In this document: positions 7,471 to 20,090 of the stretch, one piece after another
How the letters are laid out: every line of letters begins with the position of its first letter
How positions within the stretch are numbered: position 1 is the stretch's first letter
Source of the DNA: Calocera cornea HHB12733
Taxonomy: Eukaryota > Basidiomycota > Dacrymycetes > Dacrymycetales > Dacrymycetaceae
Length of the DNA stretch: 64,000 bases
Direction: 5' to 3'
NCBI GenBank assembly: GCA_001632435.1
Contig: KV424057.1
Coordinates: 20,450 to 84,449, forward strand
Made by a program: the position numbers and the translations under genes
Notes under the pieces: model-generated
The model's input: only the letters and a program-made list of their open reading frames with translations
The model's database searches: none
What the model was told of the DNA's origin: nothing

Positions 7471-10400
7471 TTACATGCAGACGAACTTGGACTTGCGCTT
7501 CTGCATGTCCTCCATGCGCTGATCGAGCTGCGCACGGGCACGTTCACGCGCCTTGCGCTCTTCGTCTAGCTTGCGCTCTGCTGTCTGCTTCTCCTCTTGC
7601 ATGGAACGGCGCAGCCTTGCTGAATCGTCCTGAGCGTCGCGCAGCTGCGTCTGGAGCGCCTGAATCTGGGTATTCAGCGCGTCACGCTCCTTAGCGAGGT
7701 CGCTGGATTGCAGCCGCGACTTCCGCACTAAGAGGTTGTAAGTACGCTGTGAAATGACGCAGAGTCAACACTCACAGTGACGCTCAGCATCGTGCAGCTC
7801 GTTCTCCAGGGTGGCCACAAGCTGCTGGTTGGCTTGCAAATCAGCCTCGCAATGCTCAAGCTGTTTCTCCAGGGTTTTGATCATGAGCTGGGACTCGGAG
7901 TACAGGTGCTGCATGTCTTCGAACTGCTGCTGCAGTGCACTTCCATTAGTCGCGTTGGTGGCGAGGGTGTCCTTCATGGACGGGGCGCCTGATGGCACCT
8001 GGTCAGACGCTGCTTCGGATCGGAAGTCCTCAGAGTCGTAGGACATGCGGGGCACCATAGACTTGTCCGCATCAAACACTGGCAGCTCCATGGGGACTGG
8101 GGGAGGAGGAACAGTTGGAGGCGGTGACGCCGGCGGTAGTTTCTTAGACAAGCTATTGAGCCGTCCGATAGGCAGTGTCAGGGAATGCAAAGGATGCACA
8201 GCAGATCCATTGGGCGAAAGTTCCATCTGAGTGACCTTCGGTGTGGTGACCTGTGCTAGCTGGTCATGAAGCTCCTTGACGACACTGTCGCGCTTGCTCA
8301 TTTCAGCAGCCAGCAGATCCTTCTCATCCTTCGCTCTGTTGAGCTGCTCGTGCGTCTCTGCTAAAGCAGCGCGGTGACGCTCGAGTTCTTGAACGAGAGA
8401 ATCCCGCCTTCCGGCTTCCTTGACCAGTCGGGCCTGTTCTTCGGCGGTGCGCTTCAGATCAGCGTCAAGCTTTTCTGCGCGAACCTTAGCTGCATCAGAT
8501 TCGTTCCGAAGCGCCGACAACTCCGAATACAGCTTCGTGATAACAGACTGCTTCGCCTGCATATCTTCCTCATGAGTGCTGAGAAGCTGTTCTCTTTCGG
8601 CCTCGGCCTGAGAGACTTGAGCAGCGAGCTCACGTACTTGATCAGCAAGCAAGTCGTGTGCCTTGCGAACTGTGTCGAGTTCTTCTGTCTGCATCGTTTG
8701 AAGCTCAGCAAGAGCTTGCGAATGTTGATCACGCAGCTCGGCAATTGCCGCTTGATGCTCTAGCCGATTCTCCTCCAATGCTTCTTGGGCAGATTGTTGC
8801 ATGGCGAAGGTGTCCTGATGCGCTTCTTGTAGGGCAATTTGATGATCAGCGCTCATCGCGAGGACAGTTTTACCATGTTCCTGCACTTGCTTCTGAAGGG
8901 CAGAGGCGTGTTCTTTGCGGATCTCCTCGAGATGATCGCTGTGCTCCTCCTCCTTGCGAGCAAGAATTTGGTCGTACTTTTGATTGAGCACCTGCTCGAC
9001 CTCACGTGCTTTCTTGTCCGCGGCCCGGGCGACTGCCTCTTCACGCGATTGCTGAAGATCGGCCAAGGTAGAAGCATGCTGCTCCTTCAAACGAGCAATG
9101 CTCGACTCCACCTCCTCCCGAAGCTTGCGCATGGAGGTATCATGTTCCTCTCTGCTGCGAGCCAACGATGCCTTGAGTCGTTCGACCTCAGCGTCTTTCT
9201 CTTCCTGGAGACGAGCAGTAACGGTGGCATGCTCAGCCTTCAGACGAGCAATGGCAGCAGAATGGTCTTCCTCCTTGGCGGCAATGGTGCGGGCGTGTTC
9301 GGCCTTGAGCCTCTCGGAATCCTCCTTCCAAGCGGTCTCACGACGTTCAAGCGCGGCAGCCTGCTCTTGACGGAGCTGTTGGATGGCTTCGACATGTGCA
9401 TCCTGTGACTCGGTGAGAGTGCCTTCACGAGCCATATCGGCTTCCTTGAGCTGTGCAGCGTGATCCTCCTTGAGTCTGGCGAGGTGCGCGGTCACTTCAT
9501 CATCCCGGCGACGTAGGTCGGCTTCGTGCTCGGCACGGAGCCTACTCAGCGACTGAATGTGCTCGTCTTCGGCAGCCTGGCGAGCAGCAGTGAGATCGGC
9601 CTCGCGACGGCGAAGGTCGGCGATGGTGGCGTTAAGGTCGTCATGCTGATCCTCTGCACTGCGAAGCTTGCCCCGAACGCTCTCGAGCTCAGTCGACAGC
9701 GTCAAGTTATGCTCGCGAGCTTGCTCGGTCATGATCTCGTACTTCTCCTCAGTCGCCCTGAGCTTCTCATGGAGGCCTTCCATTTCAGTGGCCATGTTGA
9801 GCGCTTGGTCGCGGGAGACAGTCGTGAGGTTCTCGCATTGCTTCGTCATCCGAGTCAGCTTGGAAGAAATTGATTCGATCTCGGCGTGGAGCGCCTCGAC
9901 TTCCTCGCGATGCGTAGACTCTTTCTGCGCCATAGAGCGGAGAAGTTCCGCGTGGCGGAAAGCCTCTCCATCAGAGTCGGTAGGGGAAGATCCCAGGGAG
10001 GACTGCTGACGCTGATGCATTGTGGCTGATACCGGCGCTTCTGCTGCAGGGGTAGGGGGAACATCGATCTGGAGTTCCTTGATGTCCTCGCTTGCCTCGT
10101 CCTCGGGGACGGCAGTCAGACCTGAAGATGTGGGCATCATCGTGGCTGACGAGTTCTTCAGGGCCATCTCCAGCGCCGTGATCTCTGCCTCCCGAGCCAT
10201 CAAAGCCTGCGACAGAATGGTCAACGTGCATCTCTCGTCAGAGCGAATTTACGTACCTCTTGGAGGCGCATCACCTCACTTTCCAGGGCTCGGACGGAGC
10301 GCTCCTCAGAAGCACTCGGAGGGAGGCTGCCCATAGAGAAACGAGGACTGGGTGGACCGGCCAGCATCCGCGCACTCCCATTCGGTGGGAGGCTCATGCG

Positions 10401-13400
10401 TGGGCTTGGTGGGGAGAGCGCGCCCAGAGAGTATCGGGGAGATGGTGGCGACCGGAGCTCCCTAGAAGTCAAGATGCTGAGGCTGCCGTGCGAGCCGTGC
10501 CCGTTCGGCGAGACTGGCGAGAAGAGCCCTCCATTCTGCAGGGACCCATTCTGCCCATTGGGCGCACTGGTGTTGATAGGGGGTGTCGGCGGCAATGCAG
10601 GCCGCAAAGAGAGCTCCTGCGCAAGCGACTGCTGTGATTGCGATTGCGACCTTGCCCGGAGCTGATCTGACGAGGCCGCGGACCGGAAAAACGACCGGGA
10701 GCCTGCGCTATCCTTTCTTGGGGTTTCGCGACCTTGCCGACGGCCTACCAATAGACTGTTGCGTTCGCCTTCGGAGCCGTCACTGGGCTCGGGAGTAGGC
10801 AGCTCAACCGAGGTGTCGGGGGATTTCCTGGATTGAACGGGAGACTGAGACTGAAGGATCGAGAGCTGGGAGGTAAGCGAGGAGATCTCGGAGAGCGCAG
10901 ACTCGTATTTTGCGCGCATGGAGGCAAGGTCGGAGATTGCGGTGGTATGTTCCATCCTGAGCGCAGCAAGCTGGACTTGAGCAGCAGCTTGCGCGGGCGA
11001 AGTGGGCGTCTCCTCGACAGCAGCGTCGATCGCCTTGTCCGCCTTCTCCTGGTTCTCCATAGCTTGTCGCTCCTTCTCCTTCTCCCACTCGTCCTTCTCG
11101 CGCTCCGCCTCGGCCACACGACTCTCGAGCACTTTGACCCGGTCCTCGCGCTCTTCCAGCTCCTCCAGCAGTCGCTGCATCTCGCTGTCCCTCTCCCCAT
11201 CACCAGCGCCGAGCACCTCGACGCGCCTTTCGAGGCTGGCGACCTCCTCGTCGCGCTCTTTGAGGGCGTCCTCGAGCTGCTCAACAGCCTCGCGCAGCTC
11301 GCTGATGCTTTCGTCCGAGCGCTGCAGGCGGACTTCGAGATTGGTGATGTAGGCCGCAGTGGCAGCTTCCTCCTCGCGGTGCTTGGAGATCTGCGAGCGA
11401 AGATCTGCGACAAGACCTCCGTGGGACGAGCTATTATCCTCCAGCATCCGGAGCTTCTGCTCGAGATCCTGCACATAGCGCTACAGTGACGTCAGCAGGT
11501 CGGCGGGCAAGGCATCGAGATCCACTGACCTCAGTGGAGCCCTCGCGCTCAGACAGCTTTACGATCCTCGCTCGGAGCTCCTCAACGAGCTGCTCAGTGC
11601 GAGTGCGCTTCCTAGACTCCTCCTCGAGCTCGGCTTCCTTCTCGTCAAACATCGCGTTCGTGTGATCCTAGAACGCACACACGAGCGTCAGCGTGTGCCC
11701 TAGTCCAGACTCAAAACACGCGTGGGGGGTCAGGGATGGGGTAAGGTTGCCTCCGCCTCGGGCCGAGACAAGCCCAACTCTAAGCCCATCCGGCCGCCCG
11801 GCCGCCGCGCAGAGCAGGTCAAACGAACTGAATGAAGGGCAGGACGTACCAAAGCGACCCTGGCGAGCTTGAGCTCGACCTCGAGCGCGCTCATGCGCCG
11901 CTCGTACTCCTCCACGACGGGCGCGACGATCTCGGCGTACTTGCGCTTCTCGCGCTCCTCGACGCCGCCCGGCCCGCCCTCGGAGGGCGCGGCGAGGAGC
12001 TCCTTGAGCCGCTCGACCTCGCCCAGTCGATCTTTGTACATCAGCGCGAGCTCCTCGTGCGCACGCTGCAGGTTGGTCAGCTGGGCAGCAGCTTCGCTCC
12101 CCGCGGCGGAGGTGGCTGCGCCAGAAGGCGCCGCGACCGCACCGCCGGCTTTGAGCGCCTCGATCTCCTTGCGGAGCTTGGTGACCATCCCCTGGAGCCA
12201 GTCGAGGTCGCCCCAGCCCTCCTCACGCACCTCCTTCGAGACGACATTCTTGATGCCTCTCGCGCGAGCAGCATACTTGAGCGTGTTGAGCGTCTCGGCA
12301 AGGTTGTACTCGGCGGGCGCAACACAGGCCAGCATGAGCGTGTGCGCGTTCCCGCCGAGCGAGTCTTGCAGGAGCCGCGTGAGCTTCGAGTCGCGGTACG
12401 GCACGTGCGTGATGCCGCCGGAGTGGGCGATGGGGAGCGCAGCGAGCGCGGAGATGACGTTGCCGAGGGCGAGCAGACCAGAGTTGATCGAGATACCCTC
12501 CTTGATACGCTCGCCTTGCGCAGCGGTGCGCTTGAGCTGCATAAGTAGTCAGTCATGTGCCATATTCAATACAGCCGTGTTGAAGTGCGTACCCTCTCGC
12601 TACCGGCCAAATCCACGAAGTGAAACTTGCTCGTCATGACCACCCATCCCTGCTCATCATCATCGTCCTTGCTCGGCGGCATCGGGCTGTTCCTCCCGGG
12701 CGTCATGATCCCGCTCGTCCTCGGCTTGAGCGAGTTGTTCCCCACAACGCTGCTGGGGCGCTGGCCGAACGCAGGGCTGGTCGCGCGCAGTGCCTGGCTA
12801 GAAGGCCGCGCGAGCCTGCTGGGCGCGGGGGACGTGCGGCCCGTTGGCGAGCGCAGGCTCCCGAACGCGCTGGGCGGAGGGGGGGACATGGCGCGGGAGG
12901 GGTTGGGCGAGGGAGGCGCATTGAGTGGACGGCGCTGGGTGAGCGTGAGCGAGAAGATGGCGTGGGAGCGCGAGGACTGCGCGTTCATGTCCGTCTCGTT
13001 CGTGCGGCGGAGGGAGCCGCCATGTCGGAGCAGGCTGGCATGCAGGAGTTAGCATATATGCCGCCGGGTGAGATGGTTCAACGCACGCTAGCACATCACC
13101 AACATTCTTCACGCTGACCTCCTTCAGCCCCTCCCACTTGATCCGCCCATCCTTGTCCTCGCGGATCATGACCTCCCTGCGCCCCTCGCCCTCCTCAACA
13201 AGCAGGTCGATGAGGTCCTCGTTGTACAGCTCCACATACGCGACGCGCGCCTCGAACGTTGCCCCGCCCCTGCCATCAGGCAGCTTGGAGAAGATCGAGT
13301 GCAGCGCGCGGGGGATGATGCCCGAGCTGGCAGGCGGCTGGCTTCCGATGCTCGGCGGGGGCAGGTCCGGCCCGGACATGCTGTACGTCTTGCCCGAGCT

Positions 13401-13846
13401 GGTCTGGCCGTACGCGAGGATGGTGCAGTTGAAGCCCTCCAGGAAGCGCTGGACGAGCGGCTCGGCGGCGATGGCGTACACGTCTGCCTGGGGCGTCTGC
13501 GGGCCCAGCACGCGGTCGAACGTGAACGACTGCTTTTGGGCGGCAGAGCCCTGCTGGCCCGCCCCCCCGCCGGAGACACTCGAGATCGTCGACGTGGAGG
13601 CATTGTGCTGGTGGGAGGCGGTCGCGGACGAGTCGACGTGCACGGTCGTGTTCGACGAGGGCAGGACGGCGATGCGCTGGAAGCGCGATGGGATGGACGC
13701 GTCCTGGGATGTGGGAGGCCGAATGCGGACAGCTGGGCAAGGTAAACAAAGTCGAGTCAGTCACGTTATTGCCCGAAATGGGCCACGCAGCACCACGCAC
13801 CGACTTGCACGCTCGTCGCGGTGGACTTGTCCTTCTTGTCGGCCAT
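7471..13846 (-). CDS. Kinesin, kinesin-4 (KIF4/KIF21)-like, with very long coiled-coil tail
   Basis: A microtubule motor of roughly 1,900-2,000 residues. The ATG is at 13846; the first short exon ([14 protein letters not shown]) splices into AVRIRPPTS, the usual kinesin opening. Motor motifs are the P-loop [11 protein letters not shown] (near residue 120), switch [15 protein letters not shown] and switch [11 protein letters not shown], then [20 protein letters not shown] and the end of the motor at [15 protein letters not shown]. About 95 Ser/Pro-rich residues are inserted between the switch I strand and switch II. The neck is followed by heptad-rich coiled coil (about 11650-7471 on the DNA), broken by a Ser/Pro linker encoded near 10300-10800 and a Pro-rich stretch near 8050-8250. 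The [13 protein letters not shown] region and the neck resemble kinesin-4, but the subfamily needs a tree. At least seven introns are present. Stop is at 7471-7473. Confidence 0.87.
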
Positions 13847-15084
13847 CTCTAGTGTGCGGGTGCGGAGTCAGGTATCGGTTGATAGGGAGCGATTATTTGT
13901 TGTGTTTGAGTCGGGGTGCGGGGTGCGCGACTGGGCTGGGGCTGAGGCTTGCGGGGAAGATGTATGCGTGGAATCGTCGTGCGAGGTATGGATCCGGGGT
14001 ATCTGGCGCACACTGCTGGGAGCGGGTTGGGCACTGAGCGGTGGTGGTTGTCCGCAAAGGTGGGTGGGACGGACAAGGGAGGGCGCGCGGGGGTGAGGGA
14101 GGGGAGGGAGAGAAAGAGGAAGATGGGAGGGAAGGGGAATAGGGGAGAAGCCGCGGCGGGATCCGTGGAAGGCTGCGAAGCAGAAGCGGCCGTCGCCTTG
14201 TCGGGGTCGAGAAGCCGCGGGGGTCCGGGTGGCGGTTGCGAGTGCTCTCTGCCGCTGCCGTCAATGAGGGCGAATGTCGAAGCGGTTGCGTTCCCACCAC
14301 CGGAGCGTGCACCGTAAAGTGCCTCGTGCCAGCAATCGAGTGGGCACCACAAGCACGCGTTCAGGGTTGCTCCCGCGCCCGCGCCCCCGGTTGTCAGGCG
14401 AGAAAAGAAGGGCGTGGTCGAGCTGCAGGGACCGGCCGGTTAGCGCGCGTTGCTAGGGCGCATAGACCCCTCGCTGATAATATCAACGGGTGGGGATTTG
14501 GGGTGCAAGAGTTATTGTCGTCCGGGAAAGGCCGGCCCCGGCGCATATGGACACGCTTATTACTGTGCTCGCGAGTGTATACAGTACCCGCGCAGCATTA
14601 TTGTCAACAACGGGCGGCCCCGGCCAGGCGCGTGCGGGACGCGGAGGAATGTGATTTGGCAACGAGAGACACTCCGGAATGTTTGCGACCGCGTCGCACC
14701 CCATTCAATCCCTTCGCGCGCGACCGGCGCTCTCTCGTAACCCTGCCGGCACCTCCAGCTTGGAGCCTCTTGTATGCGTCGCCTTCTCTCGTTCTGCCTG
14801 TGAGATGGCGCCGTTCGTGCGTATGTCGTGGTGCCAGCACTGTTTGGTCCGAGTGTATGTTTGTATATCTCATGTCGCGGACGCGTTCTGGTCGGACCCA
14901 GTCTGAGACATCAGCACTGACAGCAGCGATACCAGGCTTGTACAGTCTGCTTTATGGCAGTGTGAACATATGTCGTTCGCAGTAAGCAGAGATTCAGACG
15001 TGTATACACATCTGCATCTGAAACGAGTGATGCTCCCCAGCAACGTTATCGCACGAACGCCTTCTCCTCCCACAATGAGGAAGC
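13847..15084. other. Kinesin upstream region and gene-free spacer
   Basis: GC-rich, purine-skewed sequence directly upstream of the kinesin ATG (14050-14160 is G/A rich, so CT-rich on the coding strand, as in many promoters here). No convincing gene, TATA box or RNA gene was seen up to the first repeated element. Confidence 0.4.
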
Positions 15085-17220
15085 CGTCAGCCTGTCCAAT
15101 TGCAAACTCCGCCCGCGCGCGACCCAGGTCTTCTGGCGACTTCCGATCACGTCTCCCTGATACAGATACAGTAGGGTGGCGGCTGGTGGACATTCAAAAC
15201 CCTGCACTCGCACGCTTGCAATTTGCAACTTGCAAGTTTAGGGCCGGTGGCCCCGCCCGCGTACAAATACCAACGCGAGCGGGATCAGCCGCGAAGTCCC
15301 CCTTCTGTGCGGGCGACCATCGTCATCCCCAGGAGGCTCTCCCTCCGGGGATTGCTCCCTCCTCCCCCCTCCCTGCCCGCTCTGCTGCAGACTCGGCTCT
15401 GCCAGTCTACCGGACGCACTTGGGGTAGCGCCTTCCCAGCTCGTTGACGCTTGCCTTCGTGAGTGACGTCTCCGTGCGTCACTCTGTGAATGGTGTCACC
15501 TCCGCCCGAGCGGGCGGACTACGCCTCATCGCCTCCTACTCCTCGCCTGTCTGTACTCTACTCTACCCTCCCCTCGTCGTCCTCGCCACTCTGCCCTTCT
15601 CGCTGTTCTTGCTCTGACACCCTCCCGCCCTCCCCGGCCGTGTCTCATACACAGCTGAGGATGCCGGTCAGTGATCCATCCAGCAGGGTCACTGCATTGC
15701 TGGCAGAGGAACCAGCTGTGTATGCGCACGCGTCGCGCGCTCGACTTCTGGGCACTGTCCTGGCTCTCACATCACCCCTTCACCCTGCCATGGGTGGCTT
15801 GATGCATGGACTTTTGCCTGCACTGTCTAGCCCACTGCTTCTGAGAACATCACAGCATGTGTGGTCTCTGCCCTCGGGAGTGTACTGCACCAGTGGACAG
15901 CTCTTCATGCCTGGCTTACATTTGATCAGTCCATTTTTGTGGACAGTGTCCTTCATCTCCCGGGCTTTATCGGCATCAGTTCTCCACCAACCCTCGCACT
16001 CTGGGGAGACTGCCAGGGCCTCTGCTTCTCTTGTCGGCTTGGCGGGTGATGATGGGCAGTCCTTGCGAATGGTGTCCCGGTGCTTGCAATAGGCTGACAT
16101 CAGTCCACCTCTTGCATAGGTTGCTGGGGTCGCAATCGTTCGGAATGTCTGCCCATCACCCAGCCTCACTCAGGGTCTGGCTGCCTCATTCCTGGGTGCC
16201 CACTTTGTGGAACCAAGGGAGGCGAACTTCTGGCTGCAAGGACTGGCGGGCGCAGTTGACGGACGGCTTGGGCTGTTCCCTGCTTTCAATACAGTGTATT
16301 GAAAGTCATGGACAGCTTGAGCCTCGTGTCCTCTTCATCTTCCCCAATCAGCTTCTGGTCTGGCAACACTGGCTGCAACTCCTCAATCTTCAATTTGGCT
16401 CTACAGGAGTTTTGAAGTCGCTGCCCCAGCCCTATGGGCTCTACTCGTGGGCGCGCCTCCCCAGGGGCCCTACAGAGTTGACTGTGCCCATATGAGATCG
16501 GGGCCGCCGGCAGCGGCTCTCACCTCCTGAGACTTTGTCTACATTGGTTTCCCCACCAACCACTGTGTTCTCCGATGGACGGCGCTCCAGTCTTCCTGTC
16601 TCTTCCTTTGTTCTGCCTGCTGAGCGATCGGTAGCCCCTCTGAATGTGCCGGTAGTACTTACGGCAAGAGGGCATATGTCCCTATCCCGTAGGTTCATCG
16701 TGCCTGGCCACCTGGAGTCTCGGACGGTCTGCCTTTCGCCCAGATCGTGTCTCTTTCTGAGCTCATGCTGATATCTTCGGTAGTCAGAACATGGACTGAG
16801 AACAACTACGGTCTGGGAGATTGAAGTACATGCGCACGCACGCCCAGCTTGTCGCATCTGGCGGAATGGCACCATGCCCACTGCGAGATCGACTGATATT
16901 GTTGGGCCTTTCGTCGCGTGTCCTCCTTTCACCCAGTCTCTACTCCTGCTACCTTTCTGGCCATCTCAGCGCTGCAGGCGGTGTGAGTCTCTCTCTGAAG
17001 CTTGTCGGTCTCTACTGCCTGCGCGGGCTGGCGTCCCAGCCCGTCGTCGAAGTGGATGATCATCTGCCTGTACTCAGACAGCGTCTCCATCTCCTGCACT
17101 TCTGGGTGGTCTACTCTACTACTGTCAACCGCCCCAAGGTATCGTCCGCTCCCGTCTTGCTATCTCATGATAAGGGAGGGAAAGTCATGCCCCGCTCCGC
17201 TTGCTCGCGTCTGCCCCATG
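15085..17220 (+). mobile_element. Repeated non-coding element, copy A
   Basis: The left part carries an ordered motif set shared with copies B and C: TTCTGGCGACTTCCGATCACGT (split by up to one base among copies), then AATTTGCAACTTGCAA, GGGCCGGTGGCCCCGCCCGC, GTACAAATACC and a GCGAGCGGGA block, followed by CT-rich DNA. The GTACAAATACC piece looks like a TATA-type promoter. No transposase, reverse transcriptase or other protein was found. The right boundary is uncertain: similarity beyond about 15500 is limited to short motifs, and the end is placed where a cupin relic starts. It could be a non-autonomous transposon or a solo promoter/LTR-like unit. Confidence 0.45.
16283..16305. repeat. 23-bp perfect palindrome
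   Basis: CTTTCAATAC, the spacer AGT, then GTATTGAAAG: two perfect 10-nt arms. It stands alone within copy A, in otherwise mixed sequence. It could be a dimeric protein-binding site, an element terminus or chance. Confidence 0.6.
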
Positions 17221-17227
17221 TTGCAGT

Positions 17228-17622
17228 ATGACAACCCCCAAGCTGCTCGAGACGCGCGTGCAATCGCCATCCGTAATGCTGGTCCGTTCCCCTCCCCCTC
17301 CCCCGCCTTCACCAAACCTCACGTCTCCGTCCACGCGGGAAAGTGCTACAATGACACGGACCACACGGACCACCCCGCCTACCCGTTCTTCATCTCCGCC
17401 CATTGGCACAAGGCGCACGGTGCGAGCTGGAGGTGTATCGGCGAGGGGGAGTGGAACGCTTTGTGGTGGATTCGAAGAGGAAAATTGGGCTGCAGCCGTG
17501 GCGGGGCCGTACCTTGAGGGGGGAGAGGGACAGACGACGACCTTGTTTGGAGGGTCGCGAAGATGCTGGGGGATGAGGAGGTGCTCACGGTTGAGAGTAT
17601 CCGTGAGGAAGATTTAAGGTAG
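17228..17622 (+). pseudogene. Relic of a cupin-domain gene
   Basis: After a possible acceptor (TTGCAG ending at 17227) the sequence encodes YPFFISAHWHKAHG. This resembles the PPFLVPPHWHDYHDEH metal-site segment of the cupin gene at 36.1-36.8 kb. In a shifted frame it continues CELEVYRRGGVERFVVDSK. The final stretch reads RVAKMLGDEEVLTVE and ends with TAG 17620-17622, matching RVAKLLGDRKVLTAE at the end of that gene. The first part, the second part and the tail are in different frames with a stop between them, so the copy is broken unless unseen introns repair it. It sits directly upstream of element copy B, the same order as the other cupin and copy C. Confidence 0.55.
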
Positions 17623-17689
17623 TACACATATTAAGTAGCATATATGCGCACCAGATCATACAAACATGACCATTTCGTAAGTGTGGTGT

Positions 17690-19190
17690 CCATATGGTAC
17701 GTCGCTGCGACGCCCAAGAGAAGGGGTGAGACACTCGCAAGGTTTCTGGCGACTTCCCGTCACGTGCCCCAAAGTGGTCTCCCGCCGAGCGGCACAAATT
17801 CAATTCCGCCTAAGAATTGCACTTTGCAACTTGAGCGCCGGCGGTTCCGCCCGTCATACAAAGATCCCTCGCGGGCGGGAGCAAGCGGAAAGTGTGGCTT
17901 TCGTCCCCCCCTCCCCTTCCCCTCCCCCTTCCTCCCCAGCAAATGTGCCCTCGCGCGGTCTCTGCCCCTTCCCTCTCTGCACTGCCTTTCACCCTCCTCT
18001 GCTCGGGTTTGAGACCTCTCTCCCCCGTCTCTCCTCTCGGGGCTCGTGTACTGCTGGACGAATCCGGGTGGGCTATGCTGGGCCTGGCTCGCTCTCCTTC
18101 CCCGCGGGCGGGTCACTGCCCATGCCGCCCGCGCGTGGACCTGGTCTGCGATGGCTTGCGGGAGAGCGTACCCCGCAGCTGCTTCTTCGCGGTCTTTGGG
18201 AGCAAGTCGTTGTATCCCATGACTGACGACGAATGTATGTCAGCTGTATGGACGCCCCGCCGCGGCCATCGCATGTTCGGTGTTGACTCGGGCACTGAGC
18301 ACTCGCTCTGTCGATCCGCCCATACGGGATCCTCTTCAGCCTTGCCATGTCGGTCTCTGTAGCTGAGGGTGAAGCCCCATCCACACCAGCCCTATACTCT
18401 GAAAGCACCAGTGCTCAAGTCGGTCTGTTCATGCAGGCGATGACCCACCATAGATGGACCCTTGCCTTCCAGCCCACTTACTCCGCTTGACTGCTATCAA
18501 GGGATCGTCCATTCGAAGTAGGCTACACAACTTGTCATGGGAAGCGGTGTACGCCTACCGTCTGGGGCAGAGTCTCTGGTTTTGCTGTTCTTCTGCTGGT
18601 CTACTTGGTGGATGAGTGGAACATTGCCTAACCTCGCTGTCCTCTCGCCATCTGTGGTCAGACCCGTGTGCTCGCGGCTGAAACGTTGAGGAGGTGTGGC
18701 ATGGCCACTCCATCAGCGCGACCATGTCTACAGTACTCGGACAAGGGCAGACATGGGCACTGTTCCTTTGTTTGCGGCTTGGCATCTCCGGTTTCCTGGT
18801 AGAGGATGGACCGTGTGGCTGGTCCCCCTGGCCCCAAGCTCGCCACTTGCAGTGCATACTGTACGCTGCATAGCCCAAGCCGTGGGGACGGGGAGCTCGC
18901 ACGCGTCCCCTCCAATTACCATTCTATGGATGGCTTCTACGGATGAAGACGCACTCCCATGAGCATCATTTCCGGTGCCCGATGCACGGCTGCACGCCGC
19001 ACAAGTGGGTGTCTTGCTGATCCGGTGCTTTTGTCATGTGGCATGATCCCCTGCCTTCTCTGGCCGTCTAGCCCTGTCTGTCTCCCTGTCTCCCTGTCTG
19101 CTGTCCGCTGTCCGCTGTCTCCCGGTCACGTACGGGGCACCACATTGCCGCCCGAACGGGCTTCTCGCCAGTCGCTAGCATTAGTCGACT
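17690..19190 (+). mobile_element. Repeated non-coding element, copy B
   Basis: Shared with copy C (33430-35960, inverted) are, in order, TTTCTGGCGACTTCC, a CACGTGCC box, CCGAGCGGCAC, AATTGCACTTTGCAACTT, a GCCGGCG/CCGCCCG block, ATACAAA, CGGGAGC, GCAAATGTGCCCT, CGCGCGG and CAGCTGCTTCTTCG..GGTCTTTGGGAGCA (18176-18204). It ends with GACTGACGACGAATGTATG. No long protein with known domains occurs. The right boundary is approximate; the CTGTCTCC run near 19080-19120 also has a partner in copy C. Confidence 0.55.
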
Positions 19191-19610
19191 GAGTGGTGTC
19201 CGGAGGTGTCCGGGTGCCTCGCATCGACTGGCACTGCACGCCGGTGCTCTTCTATTCTGTATTCTGTCCGAGCTCTACCAGTCCATGAGCGCCGCATGAC
19301 TTTCTGAGGGAGGCGGGATTCATGCCCCACGCGCGCAGCACGCTGCGAGGCGGCGACGGGCAGACCGCCGGGTGGTCACGTCGTACAGTGCATATGGCAT
19401 GAGCCTGCATCGGCCCTCCTCACTACTTCAGTTCCCACATGCCCGCCCGAGCTGCCCGCCGCTCGCCGTGCGGCCTCGCGCAACCTCAACCTGTTTCTTG
19501 CCAGTCCCGCCTCCCGCTCGGGCTGATGGGGACTGGCGACTGGCGCCCGCGCACGGAGGGGACAGTACAGTATGCTCATCCGCCGAGACGGCACTCGGCC
19601 AGCCGCCAGC

Positions 19611-19657
19611 GCCCCCTCTCCCTCTCCCTCTCCCTCTCCCTCTCCCTCTCCCTCTCT
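19611..19657. repeat. (CCCTCT)n hexanucleotide tract
   Basis: About seven consecutive CCCTCT units. This is simple-sequence DNA in a gene-free area. Confidence 0.9.
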
Positions 19658-19784
19658 CGTATGTCTGGAGCCTCGAGCCGCGGGTCTACGGTACTACACA
19701 GTGCCCAGCAGCAGCAGCAGCAGAGTCAGTCCATGCTCATGCGCAGCAAGTGCCTCTCACTGACTCGGCACACCTCGCAGCTGT

Positions 19785-19916
19785 CCTACAGTACAGTCTC
19801 TACAGTGTCTACAGTGTCTGCAGTGTCTGCAGTGTCTGCAGTGTCTGCAGTGTCTGCAGTATCTACAGTATCTACAGTATCTGCAGTATCTACAGTATCC
19901 ACAGTGTCTGCAGTAC
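19785..19916. repeat. 9-bp minisatellite, CAGTGTCTG type
   Basis: About 14 tandem 9-bp units of the form (C/T)(A/G)CAGT(G/A)TCT grade from TACAGTGTC to GCAGTGTCT to TACAGTATC. Because nine is a multiple of three, all six frames stay open and give false repeat proteins (TVSAVS, CSVCSV). Confidence 0.9.
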
Positions 19917-20090
19917 AGGACAGGACGTGCGAGGCTCGCCCGTCTCGGCAAGGCGGACGCAGGCTGATCGTGCTCGTCCGAGTCCGAGCCCCTGCAGCCA
20001 GTGCCCAGCTGCCAGCTGCCAGTCCAGGTGCTCTACCGCCCTCGGCTCCCGGCTGCCTCCCGCCGAGCGGCTCTGCTCTCCCCAAGCCCA

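Noticed and set aside
10833..14037. Several plus-strand open frames of 110-300 codons across the kinesin gene
   Set aside because: They are antisense to motor motifs and heptad repeats; composition is that of reversed coiled-coil codons.
19785..19916. Possible CRISPR-like array
   Set aside because: The units are directly adjacent without unique spacers, and the genome is fungal; it is a minisatellite.
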